A stretch of DNA of 64,000 nt from Aeoliella straminimaris (GTDB lineage: Bacteria > Planctomycetota > Planctomycetia > Pirellulales > Lacipirellulaceae), in assembly GCF_024054565.1 (NCBI RefSeq), contig NZ_JAMXLR010000020.1, positions 158,648 to 222,647 of the forward strand, read 5' to 3'. The notes beneath the pieces were generated by a model. It did not search any database. It was not told where the DNA came from and saw only the letters and a list, made by a program, of their open reading frames with translations. The first letter of the stretch is position 1; every line of letters starts with the position of its first letter. Of the stretch, positions 34,454 to 44,400 are shown piece after piece. A program made the position numbers and the translations under genes.

Positions 34454-34643
34454 CAGCACCATCGATATAGCTCCCCAGTGAGTTCGCGATCATGTCATTC
34501 CCCACCGGCAACCTGGAGGTTCTACCGACTCGCATTTTCAAGAAGCTCAGAATTCAGGACGGACTGTTCATTATTCTTTTCGGCTAAATCTGCTGGGTTG
34601 TCGCTGCAGGGTGTTGGCGGCACCAGGCTTTGGAGGACAACAG

Positions 34644-37600
34644 ATGACTCGCAAATCAACTGCGTTGTTGGGCGCGCTTTTCGTGCTTGTGTTTTCGGCC
34701 ACGACTACCAGTGCAGTGACCCTTTATCAGGACGATTTTGGCGGCGACGGTCTGAGCAGCCTTAACGGAGCCGCTCCCGACGTTGCGCCGGGCTCTGAAA
34801 CATGGGCCTCCGGGTCGCATCTCTTGAACAACGGAACGCAGGACGGCGCCGGACGGTTCACGGCGCTGTTGCCGTTCACTCCTCAGCCAGGGGCCGGCTT
34901 GTACACGCTCTCCACCGAGTTTTCGGCCACCGGCACGAGCGACAACTGGCTCGCAATCGGTTTCACCGAAGCCCTCGCCCCTGCCGGCGGTGGTCTCGAG
35001 GAACGCTGGCTGGATGGCAGTAACAATTCGCAACCCGCGTTATGGGCACTGGCCCGCACCGCCGGTAGCTCTGGCATGGACCAGTCCTTCCTGGGCTACG
35101 CCGGGGGCAACCACACGTTCGGTGGCGTCAACGCCCCGACGACGAGTGCGACGTCGCTGATTATCACGGTCGATACCACGAATCCCGATTGGGAGGTTAC
35201 CTGGGACTTCAATAGCGATGGCGTCGATCGTACCGAGACCGTCCTGGCTGCCGATTTGCCGAGCATCGGCTATGTGGGCTTCTCATCCACGGACGTGGCC
35301 GGCACCACCAGCATTACCAACTTTCTGCTCGAGGGTCCTGCCCCGCCAAACCAGTGGAATGTCGACGGAGGGGGCAGCTTTAACGTCGCTAGCAACTGGG
35401 TCGACAATGTCGTACCAACCGGATCGGCGGTGTTGGGGAGCGTCCTGACCGCCCCCAATGCGCCCGGGACGGTAACACTCGACTCGCCGGTCTCGCTAAC
35501 CAACCTCAGCTTCCAGAATGCAAACAGCTACGTCGTCGACGGCCCTTCGACCTTGACGCTCCAAGGCATGGCCACGCTCGACGTCACGCAAGGCACGCAT
35601 ACCGTGAACGCCCAGATCGCTGGCAGCAGCGGACTGACCAAAAGCGGCACCGGTACGCTTGTCCTGTCGAATGCCTCGAACAGCTACACGGGCGACACCA
35701 CGATTTCTGGCGGCGTCTTGGACCTGACCGACCTCGGTGCAATCAACCAGTCGTCCGGCACCACGAGCGTCGCCGCCGGAGCCACACTGCGACTCAATGG
35801 CGATGGGCAGGGTAACGGCGCGAGTGGCACACTGAGCGAGGCACTCACCGGGGACGGAACTCTCCGCCTCGAAGGCATCGATGTTAACGATCCCGATACG
35901 GATGGCCTGACTTCCGAGTTAATCACCATCAGTTCGGCGAATGCCAGCTTCAATGGCCAAGTAAGCGTTGGCGGAGGAACCCTTGAGGTGACCAATAACG
36001 GTGCCCTCGGTAGTGGTGACAACACCGCCGCCACAGGCACCGCTGTTGATGGCGGATTCTCCGAAAGCAAACTGCATCTGGCAGGCGTCACCGTGTCGAC
36101 GGAGCGCCTCGAGATCGTCGGCCGGCAACCGGCCGTCACGGCTCCCCATCTGACCAGCGCCGGTACGAGTGAATGGTCGGGGGATGTCGTTGGCAACACG
36201 GGCGGCAACCAGTACAGCATCGAGTCCCAGTCCGGAACCCTAACCCTGTCTGGAAATATCTCGTTGCCGGACTCCAGCGAACGGTTCTTGAATCTTTCCG
36301 GCGCAGGCAACGGACGCATCGAGGGCCTGATTGTCGACCGGACGCTGACCGAAGGCGATGGCGCGGAGAACGCAAGCACCAGCTTGGTGAAGACAGGCTC
36401 CGGCACCTGGACCATAGCGACGACGCCTCCGCCAGAGAATACGGACCCCGAAGATCTCTCGACCGCCCGCGATGGCTACCACCAAGGCAGGACCGTGATT
36501 GCCGAAGGCACCCTGGCCGTTCAATCGACCGGCGGCACCGATGGCGAACTGTGGAGTCGCACCATCGAGGTGCAGCAGGATGCGGTTCTCGATATCAGCA
36601 GCTTTACGACCTACAGTCTGCAGGCGATCGAAGATCCAGATGGCACGCTGTCGACAGGCGACGAAGTTGGGCAGACACTTGCCGGGGCTGGCACCATCAA
36701 TGTCGGAGGCCTGCTGCAAGCTTACGACGATTCGACGCTGGCACCGGGCGACAGTGTCGGTACGCTGACGCTGAACGGCAACTTTTCCTATTCCACTTTT
36801 GCTGATACTCCGGCAGGGTCGTGGAACTACGAACTCGGCAGCACCACATCCCCTGGCGACAGCGATCAATTGCTGGTCAATGGCACTGCCACGATCAACG
36901 CCAGCGCTGCGAGTAACGTCATCGACGTGCGTGTCTCTCCCGTTGAGGGCACTCTGGCGTCGGGTGCCTACCCGCTGATCCAGGCCAACTCATTGTCGGT
37001 ATCCGGCTCGGCGGGCAACGGAACGTATGTGGAGCGAGTGTTCGATGCCCAGGGCAACGACATCACCTCCACGATGCGTCAAACCGTGGCCGTAGCAAAC
37101 ACGGGTACCAGCGTGGTGCTCAACGTTAACGGGTCGTCCGCCAATCTCAGTTGGAATGGCCCTGCCAATGGAGCCTGGGACGTACAGACGAGCAATAACT
37201 GGTCGGGCACAGGCGGCCCGCAATTTAGCCAACTGGACAACGTAACCTTTGGCAATGTGGCAAACAAAACCGTCACGGTCAACGGCAACGTCGCCCCTGG
37301 CAATGTCACCTTCAACGGCGGCGCCGGATCAACCTACACGGTCACCGGCTCCGGCGGGATGACCGGCTTTGGTCCCGTGGCCATCGAATCAGGAACCGTC
37401 CAATTGCAGAACTCCGGTAATGCCTACGCTGGCACTACCACGGTATCCAGCGGTGCGACCCTGGAGATCGATAACGCCACGACCGGTGATATGGTGGTCA
37501 ACGGCACCCTATCGATCGGCGGCGCAGGCGTGGCCTTGGGTGGCGCCCGCACGTTCTTTTCCGACGACTTCAGCGGCGCTGGGGCACCGCTCAACGGTTC

Positions 37601-38783
37601 CACACCCGACACGTCGTATGACGGAAATCGCTGGGTCGCAGCACCAGTTTTTGAGGACGACGGCGACAGTGTCACCGGTCCCAATGCTGGCGCGTCGGCC
37701 ACGCTGGCCTTTCAGCCCGTGAGTGGGTCGACCTATGTCCTGGAGACCTCCATCTCCAACATCGTGGGCAACGGCAACTGGTTCGGCGTGGGCTTCGCCA
37801 ATGGTCAGTCCGATGCCAGTTCCGATGCGGCCCGCTTCATCGCAGGCGACGTGGAAGGGTTGGCCTGGGCACTGTACCGGGGCAACACCGACGGCAACCA
37901 AACCTTCCTTGGCGACACAAGCGTTGCGGGAAACAGCGGCCTCGTCTCTCAAGCGGCATGGCTAACCAGCGAAAATGTCGGTGGTGGCGACGTTGCTATT
38001 CGCATCTCGCTCGACACGACCGGAGGTGCTGGCAACTGGACTGCAACGATGGAAGCCGACACCGGTAGCGGCTTCCAAACGATCCGCGATACGGAAGTAC
38101 TGCTTGACGAAGCAATTACCTCCGTGGGAGTCGTGAATGCCAGCACGGAGGCCATCACCGGCACCGTAGAGTCGTTCTCGCTTACCGGCACAGAGCCTGC
38201 GAACGTGAGACTGCTTGGGCAGACGCTCACCGTCGATGGCGACCTGACCATGGGGTCCGACTCGTCGTTGGAGTTCGACATTGCCTTAATTGGACAGGAC
38301 TTTGTCGACGTGACCGGATCAGCAACGCTGGATGGTACCATCGACGTTACTCAACTCGGCAGCTTCACGCCTGCGGCGGGGACGCAGTACACACTTCTAT
38401 CAGCCGCCGAAGGTATCACAGATGCGGGCGTGGATTACGTCTTACCAGCAGGGTTCCGTGCTGCAATTGTCGACATGACCGACCTGGTGCTGTCCTTTGG
38501 ACTCCAGGGCGACTTCAACGGCGACGGCATTGTGGATATCGCTGACTACACCGTCTGGCGCAACAACCTCGGAGCAGCAGACGAATCGGCTCTGATGGGC
38601 AACGGCGATGGACTCAACGGGGTCGACGCCGGCGACTATGCCGTGTGGAAGTCCAATTTTGGCAGTGGCGCCGCAGCCGCTGCAGGCAGCAACGCTCAGC
38701 AAACCGTGCCCGAGCCCAGTTCGATACTGCTTCTAGCTCTAGTATTGGCAGGCGGAGCGATGGTGTATCGGAAAACCAGCTAG
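34644..38783 (+). CDS. Giant PEP-CTERM autotransporter-like surface protein with dockerin-like repeats
   Basis: 1379 residues from ATG 34644, with TGGAGGA upstream. The signal peptide ends near TTTSA. A jelly-roll-like domain (about 25-235; DDFGGDG, LNGAAPDV, WLAIGFTEAL) is followed by beta-helical autotransporter-type repeats (GLTKSGTGTLVLSNASNSYT, GDTTISGGVLDL and similar). A second copy of the jelly-roll-like domain lies at about 965-1190 (FFSDDFSGAGAPLNGSTPD, NWFGVGFANG). The dockerin-like pair is GDFNGDGIVDIADYTVW and DAGDYAVWKSNFG, and the PEP-CTERM tail starts at Val1355. It lies 190 nt after the FecR gene and is a likely target of cassette 3 control. It is presumably a cell-surface or matrix protein. 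Confidence 0.85.
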   Translation: MTRKSTALLGALFVLVFSATTTSAVTLYQDDFGGDGLSSLNGAAPDVAPGSETWASGSHLLNNGTQDGAGRFTALLPFTPQPGAGLYTLSTEFSATGTSDNWLAIGFTEALAPAGGGLEERWLDGSNNSQPALWALARTAGSSGMDQSFLGYAGGNHTFGGVNAPTTSATSLIITVDTTNPDWEVTWDFNSDGVDRTETVLAADLPSIGYVGFSSTDVAGTTSITNFLLEGPAPPNQWNVDGGGSFNVASNWVDNVVPTGSAVLGSVLTAPNAPGTVTLDSPVSLTNLSFQNANSYVVDGPSTLTLQGMATLDVTQGTHTVNAQIAGSSGLTKSGTGTLVLSNASNSYTGDTTISGGVLDLTDLGAINQSSGTTSVAAGATLRLNGDGQGNGASGTLSEALTGDGTLRLEGIDVNDPDTDGLTSELITISSANASFNGQVSVGGGTLEVTNNGALGSGDNTAATGTAVDGGFSESKLHLAGVTVSTERLEIVGRQPAVTAPHLTSAGTSEWSGDVVGNTGGNQYSIESQSGTLTLSGNISLPDSSERFLNLSGAGNGRIEGLIVDRTLTEGDGAENASTSLVKTGSGTWTIATTPPPENTDPEDLSTARDGYHQGRTVIAEGTLAVQSTGGTDGELWSRTIEVQQDAVLDISSFTTYSLQAIEDPDGTLSTGDEVGQTLAGAGTINVGGLLQAYDDSTLAPGDSVGTLTLNGNFSYSTFADTPAGSWNYELGSTTSPGDSDQLLVNGTATINASAASNVIDVRVSPVEGTLASGAYPLIQANSLSVSGSAGNGTYVERVFDAQGNDITSTMRQTVAVANTGTSVVLNVNGSSANLSWNGPANGAWDVQTSNNWSGTGGPQFSQLDNVTFGNVANKTVTVNGNVAPGNVTFNGGAGSTYTVTGSGGMTGFGPVAIESGTVQLQNSGNAYAGTTTVSSGATLEIDNATTGDMVVNGTLSIGGAGVALGGARTFFSDDFSGAGAPLNGSTPDTSYDGNRWVAAPVFEDDGDSVTGPNAGASATLAFQPVSGSTYVLETSISNIVGNGNWFGVGFANGQSDASSDAARFIAGDVEGLAWALYRGNTDGNQTFLGDTSVAGNSGLVSQAAWLTSENVGGGDVAIRISLDTTGGAGNWTATMEADTGSGFQTIRDTEVLLDEAITSVGVVNASTEAITGTVESFSLTGTEPANVRLLGQTLTVDGDLTMGSDSSLEFDIALIGQDFVDVTGSATLDGTIDVTQLGSFTPAAGTQYTLLSAAEGITDAGVDYVLPAGFRAAIVDMTDLVLSFGLQGDFNGDGIVDIADYTVWRNNLGAADESALMGNGDGLNGVDAGDYAVWKSNFGSGAAAAAGSNAQQTVPEPSSILLLALVLAGGAMVYRKTS

Positions 38784-38798
38784 CGGAGAAAGCTTCGA

Positions 38799-38846
38799 GG
38801 CTCGGCCACCGTGGAATAGGGCAGCATTCCACGGATTGGCCGAGCC
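38799..38846 (+). terminator. Long intergenic hairpin
   Basis: Outer stem GGCTCGGCCA / TGGCCGAGCC (10 bp) and inner stem GTGGAAT / ATTCCAC (7 bp) between two PEP-CTERM genes. No clear T-run follows, so it may be a weak terminator or an mRNA-stabilising structure that sets unequal expression of the genes. Confidence 0.55.
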
Positions 38847-38894
38847 CGCAATAGATCATGATTTACTTACTTTGGTTCCTGGGAGGTATGACTA

Positions 38895-39728
38895 ATGCAT
38901 CACTTGATAATGAGCACCTTGATCGCAGTCGTTGGCGCGGTAGCCATCGGCGGCCACGCCTCAGCCTCGTTACTGTTTATGGATGAGTTTACGCACGCCG
39001 ACACCGATAACTATGATGCGATCGACCAAGATTCGTCCCAGAGCGGCAGCCTGGCTGGTGCTATCGAACTCAGGGCGTCGCGTGCCCTCTTCGGTATCAC
39101 GGACAATCAAGCAAGTTGGCCGCAAACAAGTGAAGGGCGGATACGATTCCATGAGCAAACCGGCCCCGGTACCGCTGCAGGACGATATGATTTTTCCGGC
39201 GACTTGGCCGGCGGCTCACTGCTTCGTGTTGAATGGAATGTGAATTGGGATGAGACCACCGATTGGACTGCTTTCAATTTTGGCAGTATTGGCATCACCT
39301 CGGGTGAGCCTGGCATCCTGGTTAACAACGGCGCCACGGATGTTGGCATTCTATTCCGAAAGAACTCCGATGGCGTACAAGTCTTCGACAACGGCAGTCT
39401 GACCCTCGACGAAGTGAGCATCCCATATACAAGAACTGGAACGGGTCGAGTTCGCGTCGACGTCGCCTACGACGGCGTGAGTGACGGAGACGCGCTGACA
39501 GTGAACGCCTGGGTAGACGACGTGCAGGTGGTCTCCAACCTGGGCGGCTTTGCCTGGAATGATCTAGTGGCCGAGGGCGGCATCAACCTGGAGTTTGAGC
39601 AACGCAATGGGCCATCCAGAATCGACAATCTGTCAATCAGCCTCATCCCAGAACCAAGCTCTGTCGCCTTATGCGGGCTGTTGGGGATGTTAGGGCTGGC
39701 CGGAAGGCTGCGGAGCCGTTGGGGGTAA
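38895..39728 (+). CDS. Small PEP-CTERM protein of unknown function
   Basis: 277 residues. A signal peptide (MHHLIMSTLIAVVGAVAIGG, cleavage near HASA) leads to a single beta-rich domain (LFMDEFTHADTDNYDAIDQ, LRVEWNVNWDETTDW, VRVDVAYDGVSDGDALTVN, INLEFEQRNGPSRIDNLSIS) of lectin or jelly-roll character. The PEP-CTERM tail starts at Ile251 (IPEPSSVALCGLLGMLG) and ends in arginines. It has no dockerin-like repeats. It lies between the giant PEP-CTERM gene and the DUF1559 gene of cassette 3, separated by hairpins on both sides. Confidence 0.82.
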   Translation: MHHLIMSTLIAVVGAVAIGGHASASLLFMDEFTHADTDNYDAIDQDSSQSGSLAGAIELRASRALFGITDNQASWPQTSEGRIRFHEQTGPGTAAGRYDFSGDLAGGSLLRVEWNVNWDETTDWTAFNFGSIGITSGEPGILVNNGATDVGILFRKNSDGVQVFDNGSLTLDEVSIPYTRTGTGRVRVDVAYDGVSDGDALTVNAWVDDVQVVSNLGGFAWNDLVAEGGINLEFEQRNGPSRIDNLSISLIPEPSSVALCGLLGMLGLAGRLRSRWG

Positions 39729-39761
39729 TACCATCGTTTCGAAGTCATGAAAGTATCATCA

Positions 39762-39797
39762 CCGCTTGGGGCTAAGCGCCTCTGCTTCCCCAAGCGG
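39762..39797 (+). terminator. Intergenic hairpin before DUF1559 gene
   Basis: CCGCTTGGGG, 16-nt loop, CCCCAAGCGG: a perfect 10-bp stem, followed by CAATTTCAAAAAA rather than T's. It sits 34 nt after one stop and 36 nt before the next start, so it could terminate or attenuate transcription, or protect the mRNA. Confidence 0.55.
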
Positions 39798-39832
39798 CAA
39801 TTTCAAAAAAGTGGAAGATAAGGAGTATCGGC

Positions 39833-40915
39833 ATGTGGTGTAGCTTCGCTAACAAACGCTCGCGACCTACGGGGTTTACGCTTGTCGAACTCCTGGTGGT
39901 GATCGCTATCATAGGCATCCTGGTGGCGCTACTGCTCCCGGCGGTGCAGGCCGCCCGCGAAGCCGCCCGCCGTATGCAATGCACCAACCATTTGAAGCAA
40001 CTTTCATTGGCTGCGCTCAACTACGAAAGCTCCTACGGCGAGCTGCCGGCTGCCAGGATTGGGTGCGACGGCTACCTGGATCCCTGCGACAAATTGCCTC
40101 AGTCGGGCAATATCTCTGGAGTCAACCTGAAGACGCAGGGTGCCAGCGTGTTCGTTCAGTTGCTCCCCTACATGGAACAACAGGCCTTGTTTGACCGACT
40201 GGATATTGAGAACAAGACGATCTGGGATGCCGGCCAATGGAACGGTTGGTTGTCGGATCCTAACATCATCGCGGCGGTGGGTACGTCCCTGCCGGAGTTG
40301 AAGTGCCCCAGCGATGGGGAATTGAAGGAGTATGCCGACTACTCGCACCAGGCAGCCGGTACCCAGGTGCGGGCAGCAACCGGCAGCTACGCTGGCGTGG
40401 CAGGCGACGTGGGACCGCCCAATGGGCCAGACCCTTTGTTTGACGATCGCACGGACACGAAAGGCCGAGCTTACGATCTGAAGTACAACAACAGCGGCGT
40501 GTTCTTCTACGTCCGCCACATCAAGCTTCGAGAAATCACCGATGGCACCTCCAACACCATGTTCTTTGGAGAGACCATCGATGGACATGGACGGCTCGCC
40601 GAGGATGGTAGCGGCGATCTCTTGGCAAGCAATATCTGGACCAACGGCAACCGATGCAATTCGTCCATGCGGACCACGGTCAATCCGCTCAACACCATTC
40701 CGGAGCTCGGAGAATCGATTCAAAACTCTGGCACCCGCACGCACTGTGGATTCAACAGCCGCCACCCGGGCGGGGCCAATTTCGGCATGGGCGACGGTAG
40801 CGTCAGTTATCTAACGGAGGATGTTTCAGAGGATGTATATCGACAAATGTCTACACGGCAATCGAATGCCGACGACTATATCGAAACCGTGCCGACTTCT
40901 CCTGGCCCGCGCTAG
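39833..40915 (+). CDS. DUF1559 protein with prepilin-type N-terminus (cassette 3)
   Basis: 360 residues, with an AAGGAG site before ATG 39833. The leader MWCSFANKRSRPTG ends at the prepilin site [13 protein letters not shown], followed by [20 protein letters not shown], the most common DUF1559 form. The C-terminal block is FNSRHPGGANFGMGDGSVSY. It is more typical of the family than the two other copies in the window, which lack this exact end. The lipoprotein gene starts 31 nt downstream. Confidence 0.93.
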   Translation: MWCSFANKRSRPTGFTLVELLVVIAIIGILVALLLPAVQAAREAARRMQCTNHLKQLSLAALNYESSYGELPAARIGCDGYLDPCDKLPQSGNISGVNLKTQGASVFVQLLPYMEQQALFDRLDIENKTIWDAGQWNGWLSDPNIIAAVGTSLPELKCPSDGELKEYADYSHQAAGTQVRAATGSYAGVAGDVGPPNGPDPLFDDRTDTKGRAYDLKYNNSGVFFYVRHIKLREITDGTSNTMFFGETIDGHGRLAEDGSGDLLASNIWTNGNRCNSSMRTTVNPLNTIPELGESIQNSGTRTHCGFNSRHPGGANFGMGDGSVSYLTEDVSEDVYRQMSTRQSNADDYIETVPTSPGPR

Positions 40916-40946
40916 CCTGCTTGTTACCAACCGCCAATATCGCATC

Positions 40947-41387
40947 ATGTTTCGTTCACACTCTTACGCTCTTGTCGCCCTGTGGTTGATGGCTCTCAGC
41001 GTTTGCCTGGGATGCGGCGACAAGCACGAAGGCATCGTACCGGTATCGGGTACCGTAACCATCGATGGCCAACCGCTCACCATCGGCCAAGTGCGTATCC
41101 TCGCCAAGGACCACCGCGCTGCGATGGGGAGAATTCAGCCCGATGGCTCGTTCACCATGTCGTGCTTCGAACTTTCCGATGGGGCTCCGATCGGAACGCA
41201 CCTCGCCACGGTTTCGGCCGTGGAATCGATTAACGAGCGATCCAATCGCTGGCATGCCCCAAAGAAATACGCCAACAAAGTCAGCTCCGATTTATGGGTG
41301 ACCATCGACGGGCCTACCGACGATCTGAAGATTGAACTCACGTGGGCCGACAGCAAGCAATCGGGGCCTTTTGTGGATAAGTTCTGA
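40947..41387 (+). CDS. Transthyretin-like (carboxypeptidase regulatory-type) lipoprotein
   Basis: 146 residues from ATG 40947; the frame is open back to 40821 but overlaps the DUF1559 gene there. The signal ends in the lipobox LSVCLGC|GDK. The body, VPVSGTVTIDGQPLTIGQVR, then GRIQPDGSFTMS and GAPIGTHLATVSAV, is the small transthyretin/carboxypeptidase-regulatory-like fold that habitually follows DUF1559 genes in planctomycetes. The pairing supports a joint function for the two, which is not known. Confidence 0.87.
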   Translation: MFRSHSYALVALWLMALSVCLGCGDKHEGIVPVSGTVTIDGQPLTIGQVRILAKDHRAAMGRIQPDGSFTMSCFELSDGAPIGTHLATVSAVESINERSNRWHAPKKYANKVSSDLWVTIDGPTDDLKIELTWADSKQSGPFVDKF

Positions 41388-41443
41388 CTAGACCTCCACC
41401 ACTCGCACCACCTGAATTCGCATCTAATGACCAGCAGGCATCC

Positions 41444-44400
41444 ATGAACGTTCGTCCTTCACGATTCGCAGCGTATGCGTGTATGCTGGCGGTTGTCGCG
41501 GTGATCTCTAGCCTCCCATCGTACGGCCAAGTCGATCCCTTGAGCTTCCTTCAGGTGGTCCCGATCACCGACAACGACCCCGGCACGAACGAACTAGGTC
41601 GCGACCGAGTATCCATCAACTCGACACCGTTCAAGAACGAGTCCGTCGTCAGCGCCGGCAACTATCAGTTCACCACTTTCTATCGCGAAGATGGCAAGCT
41701 CCTGGTCGCCCGCCGCGACCTGACGGCGCCCACCAACGACTGGGACATTCGAACCACCGAATTCACATCGTACAACATCAACGACGCCCACAATGTTCCG
41801 GTGCTGGGAATCGATGGCGAGGGGTACCTGCATCTGGCATGGGGCACGCACAATAATCCGCTGCTCTATTCGCGATCCACTACACCCGTGACGGGCGGGC
41901 AGGCTTTGGAATTTGTGGGCGACACCGTGGGCAATGGTTCGGCTATCAACACGATGACCGGTGCGAACGAAGCCGCAACCACTTATCCAAACTTCCTCCG
42001 CATCCCTGGCACCGACGACTTGCTCTTCAACTATCGAACCGGCGGGTCAGGCAATGGCACCTATCGAATCACGCATTACGACACTTCCAGCACAACATGG
42101 TCGTGGTCCAATGAGGACTGGATCGCCAACACCGATTCGTCGGGGCTGACGTACAACGCGTACCCCCACAACATGACGTATGACTCGCAGGGTGGGCTCC
42201 ACGCCAGTTGGACCTACCGGTACAACAGTTCGTCGCCAACCGGCCATTCAGGATTCCAAACCAACCACAATCTCTTCTATGCCTACTCGCCCGATGACGG
42301 TGTCACTTGGTACAAAGATGTCGCTGGCACTGTACCCTACCCGACCGTCATCGATGAGCTGAATTCCCAGATCGTTGTTGATATCCCCGAGGGTTCCAGC
42401 CTAATTAACACTGGCACACAGGCTATCGATGCCAATGATCGCCCTGCGATAGCAACCTGGTGGGCCCCTCTGGCTTATGCCGACACGCCTGATCATCGCC
42501 GCCAGTACATGTTCGTCGGCAACGATGGCGACGACTGGTTCACCTCGCAACTGACGCATCGCCGTTCTGATCCCAATACGCCCGTTCCCGAATCGCAGCT
42601 CGGCGCCAACCATATGGGCCGGCCGCAGATTGTGTTCGACGACTATAATCGTGCGTATGTTGTCTACAAAGACAACGACAATGGAGGAGGCGTCACCTTG
42701 GCCTATTCGCAGGCCGAGTCGCGCGACGACTGGGAGTTTATTCAACTAACAACCGACAATCTGGGGTACTACGAACCGACGATCGATCGAGACCGTTGGA
42801 ATACGGATCGACAACTGCATATTCTCCTGCAAACGATCGACGGCAGTAGCAGCAACGGGGGCAGCCCCATGTCTATTCTCGAGTGGGATGCAGCCGCGGC
42901 CATGGGGCGAGTTCTCAAATGGACAGGCTCCGAGAGTACGACCTGGGACACCTCGGCGGTGAACTTCAGCGATCTTGGGGCGGCTAGCACTTTTGAGGAA
43001 TTCGACAACGTCACATTCGACGATTCCACCGCGGCAACGGACGTCCAGCTCTCGGGTGGCATCGACGCGGGGAAAGTCGTAATCGACTCCACGCAATCGT
43101 TCTCGTTTCTCGGTTCCGGTAGCCTGCAGTCTGGCAGTCTCTCGGTCGTGGGGGGTGGTTCGCTCACCCTGGCAACCTCGGGTAACTCCTACGCCGGGCC
43201 GACCCGCGTTTCGAACGCCACGCTGACGATCACGGGAAACGCCAATGATATGGTCAGCACCATCATCGCTGCTGACGGGGGAACAGTAGTCATGGATGCA
43301 ACCGACGCCACGAGCATGGCCAGCAGCTTCGAGGTCTGGCCCACTGGAACGTTGGAAGTTGGCACGCCCACTTCATCCGGCAATGTCTTTCCCACCAGTC
43401 CAACGGCGATTATCAACGATGGCTTGATTCGCGTGTATCAAAGTGCCAATCTACAGCGTGTGAGCGGCCAGGGACGCATCGAAGTAGCCAGCAGTACCAC
43501 GCGTCTCCAAGACAATGGCTCTTTCGATGGCATCATATCCATAGCTTCGGGAGCGACAGCCCTGTCTGAAAGTACCGACGGTGTAGGGTCGGCATCGGCC
43601 CGCGTCCGTGTTGACGAAGGAGGACAACTGCGGCTTACCAGCAGCGGCGTCTATCAGCAGAGGTTCGACCTCTCCGCGGACGGCGGTGGCAGCGGCGCGT
43701 TGCAAATTGACTCGGGCCTGAACGTCACGTTAGCAGACACCGTGACTTTGGGCACCAATGCCACGACGGTCAACATTGCCGAAGGCGCCATGACGACGGT
43801 TGATCGTCCCGTCTCGGGTCCGGGAGGTCTGACCAAGCAAGGCACAGGTACGCTGCGTCTGTCGGGCACCAACACGTACTCCGGCCCCACCGTAGTGGAA
43901 GCCGGCACCCTGATAGTCGATACCGTGACCGGTGCTGGAGACACCAGGGTGCAGTCGGGCGCCGTGCTCGAAACGGGTGCTGTCGTCCAAGGTAGTCTCA
44001 GTGTCGATGGAGGAGCCCTGCTTCGAGTCATTCCCTATTCGGCAACCAACAATGGAGTGATCTACGAGGAACGCTTCGGTGGGCCAGGATCAACCCCACT
44101 CAATGGAGCTCCGCCCGACACCGTTTCGAGCGGCCAAGTATGGTCTGCACATGCAAGTATCATGAGCAACGCCGAGGGCATCAGCATCTCGGGCGGCTCA
44201 TCTGCCACCCTGCCATTGACGGTAGAAGATGGCTATGAATACACCTTGGATGCAAATTTTCAGAACGTGACCGGCGATTCCGACTGGTTCGCCGTCGGCT
44301 TCCTCGAAGGACTCATGGATGGCGGCGCCGACAATGGAAATCGCTTCATCGGCGACCCCACCACTGGCAAGGCGTGGATGTTGTTTCGCGGTGACAATTT

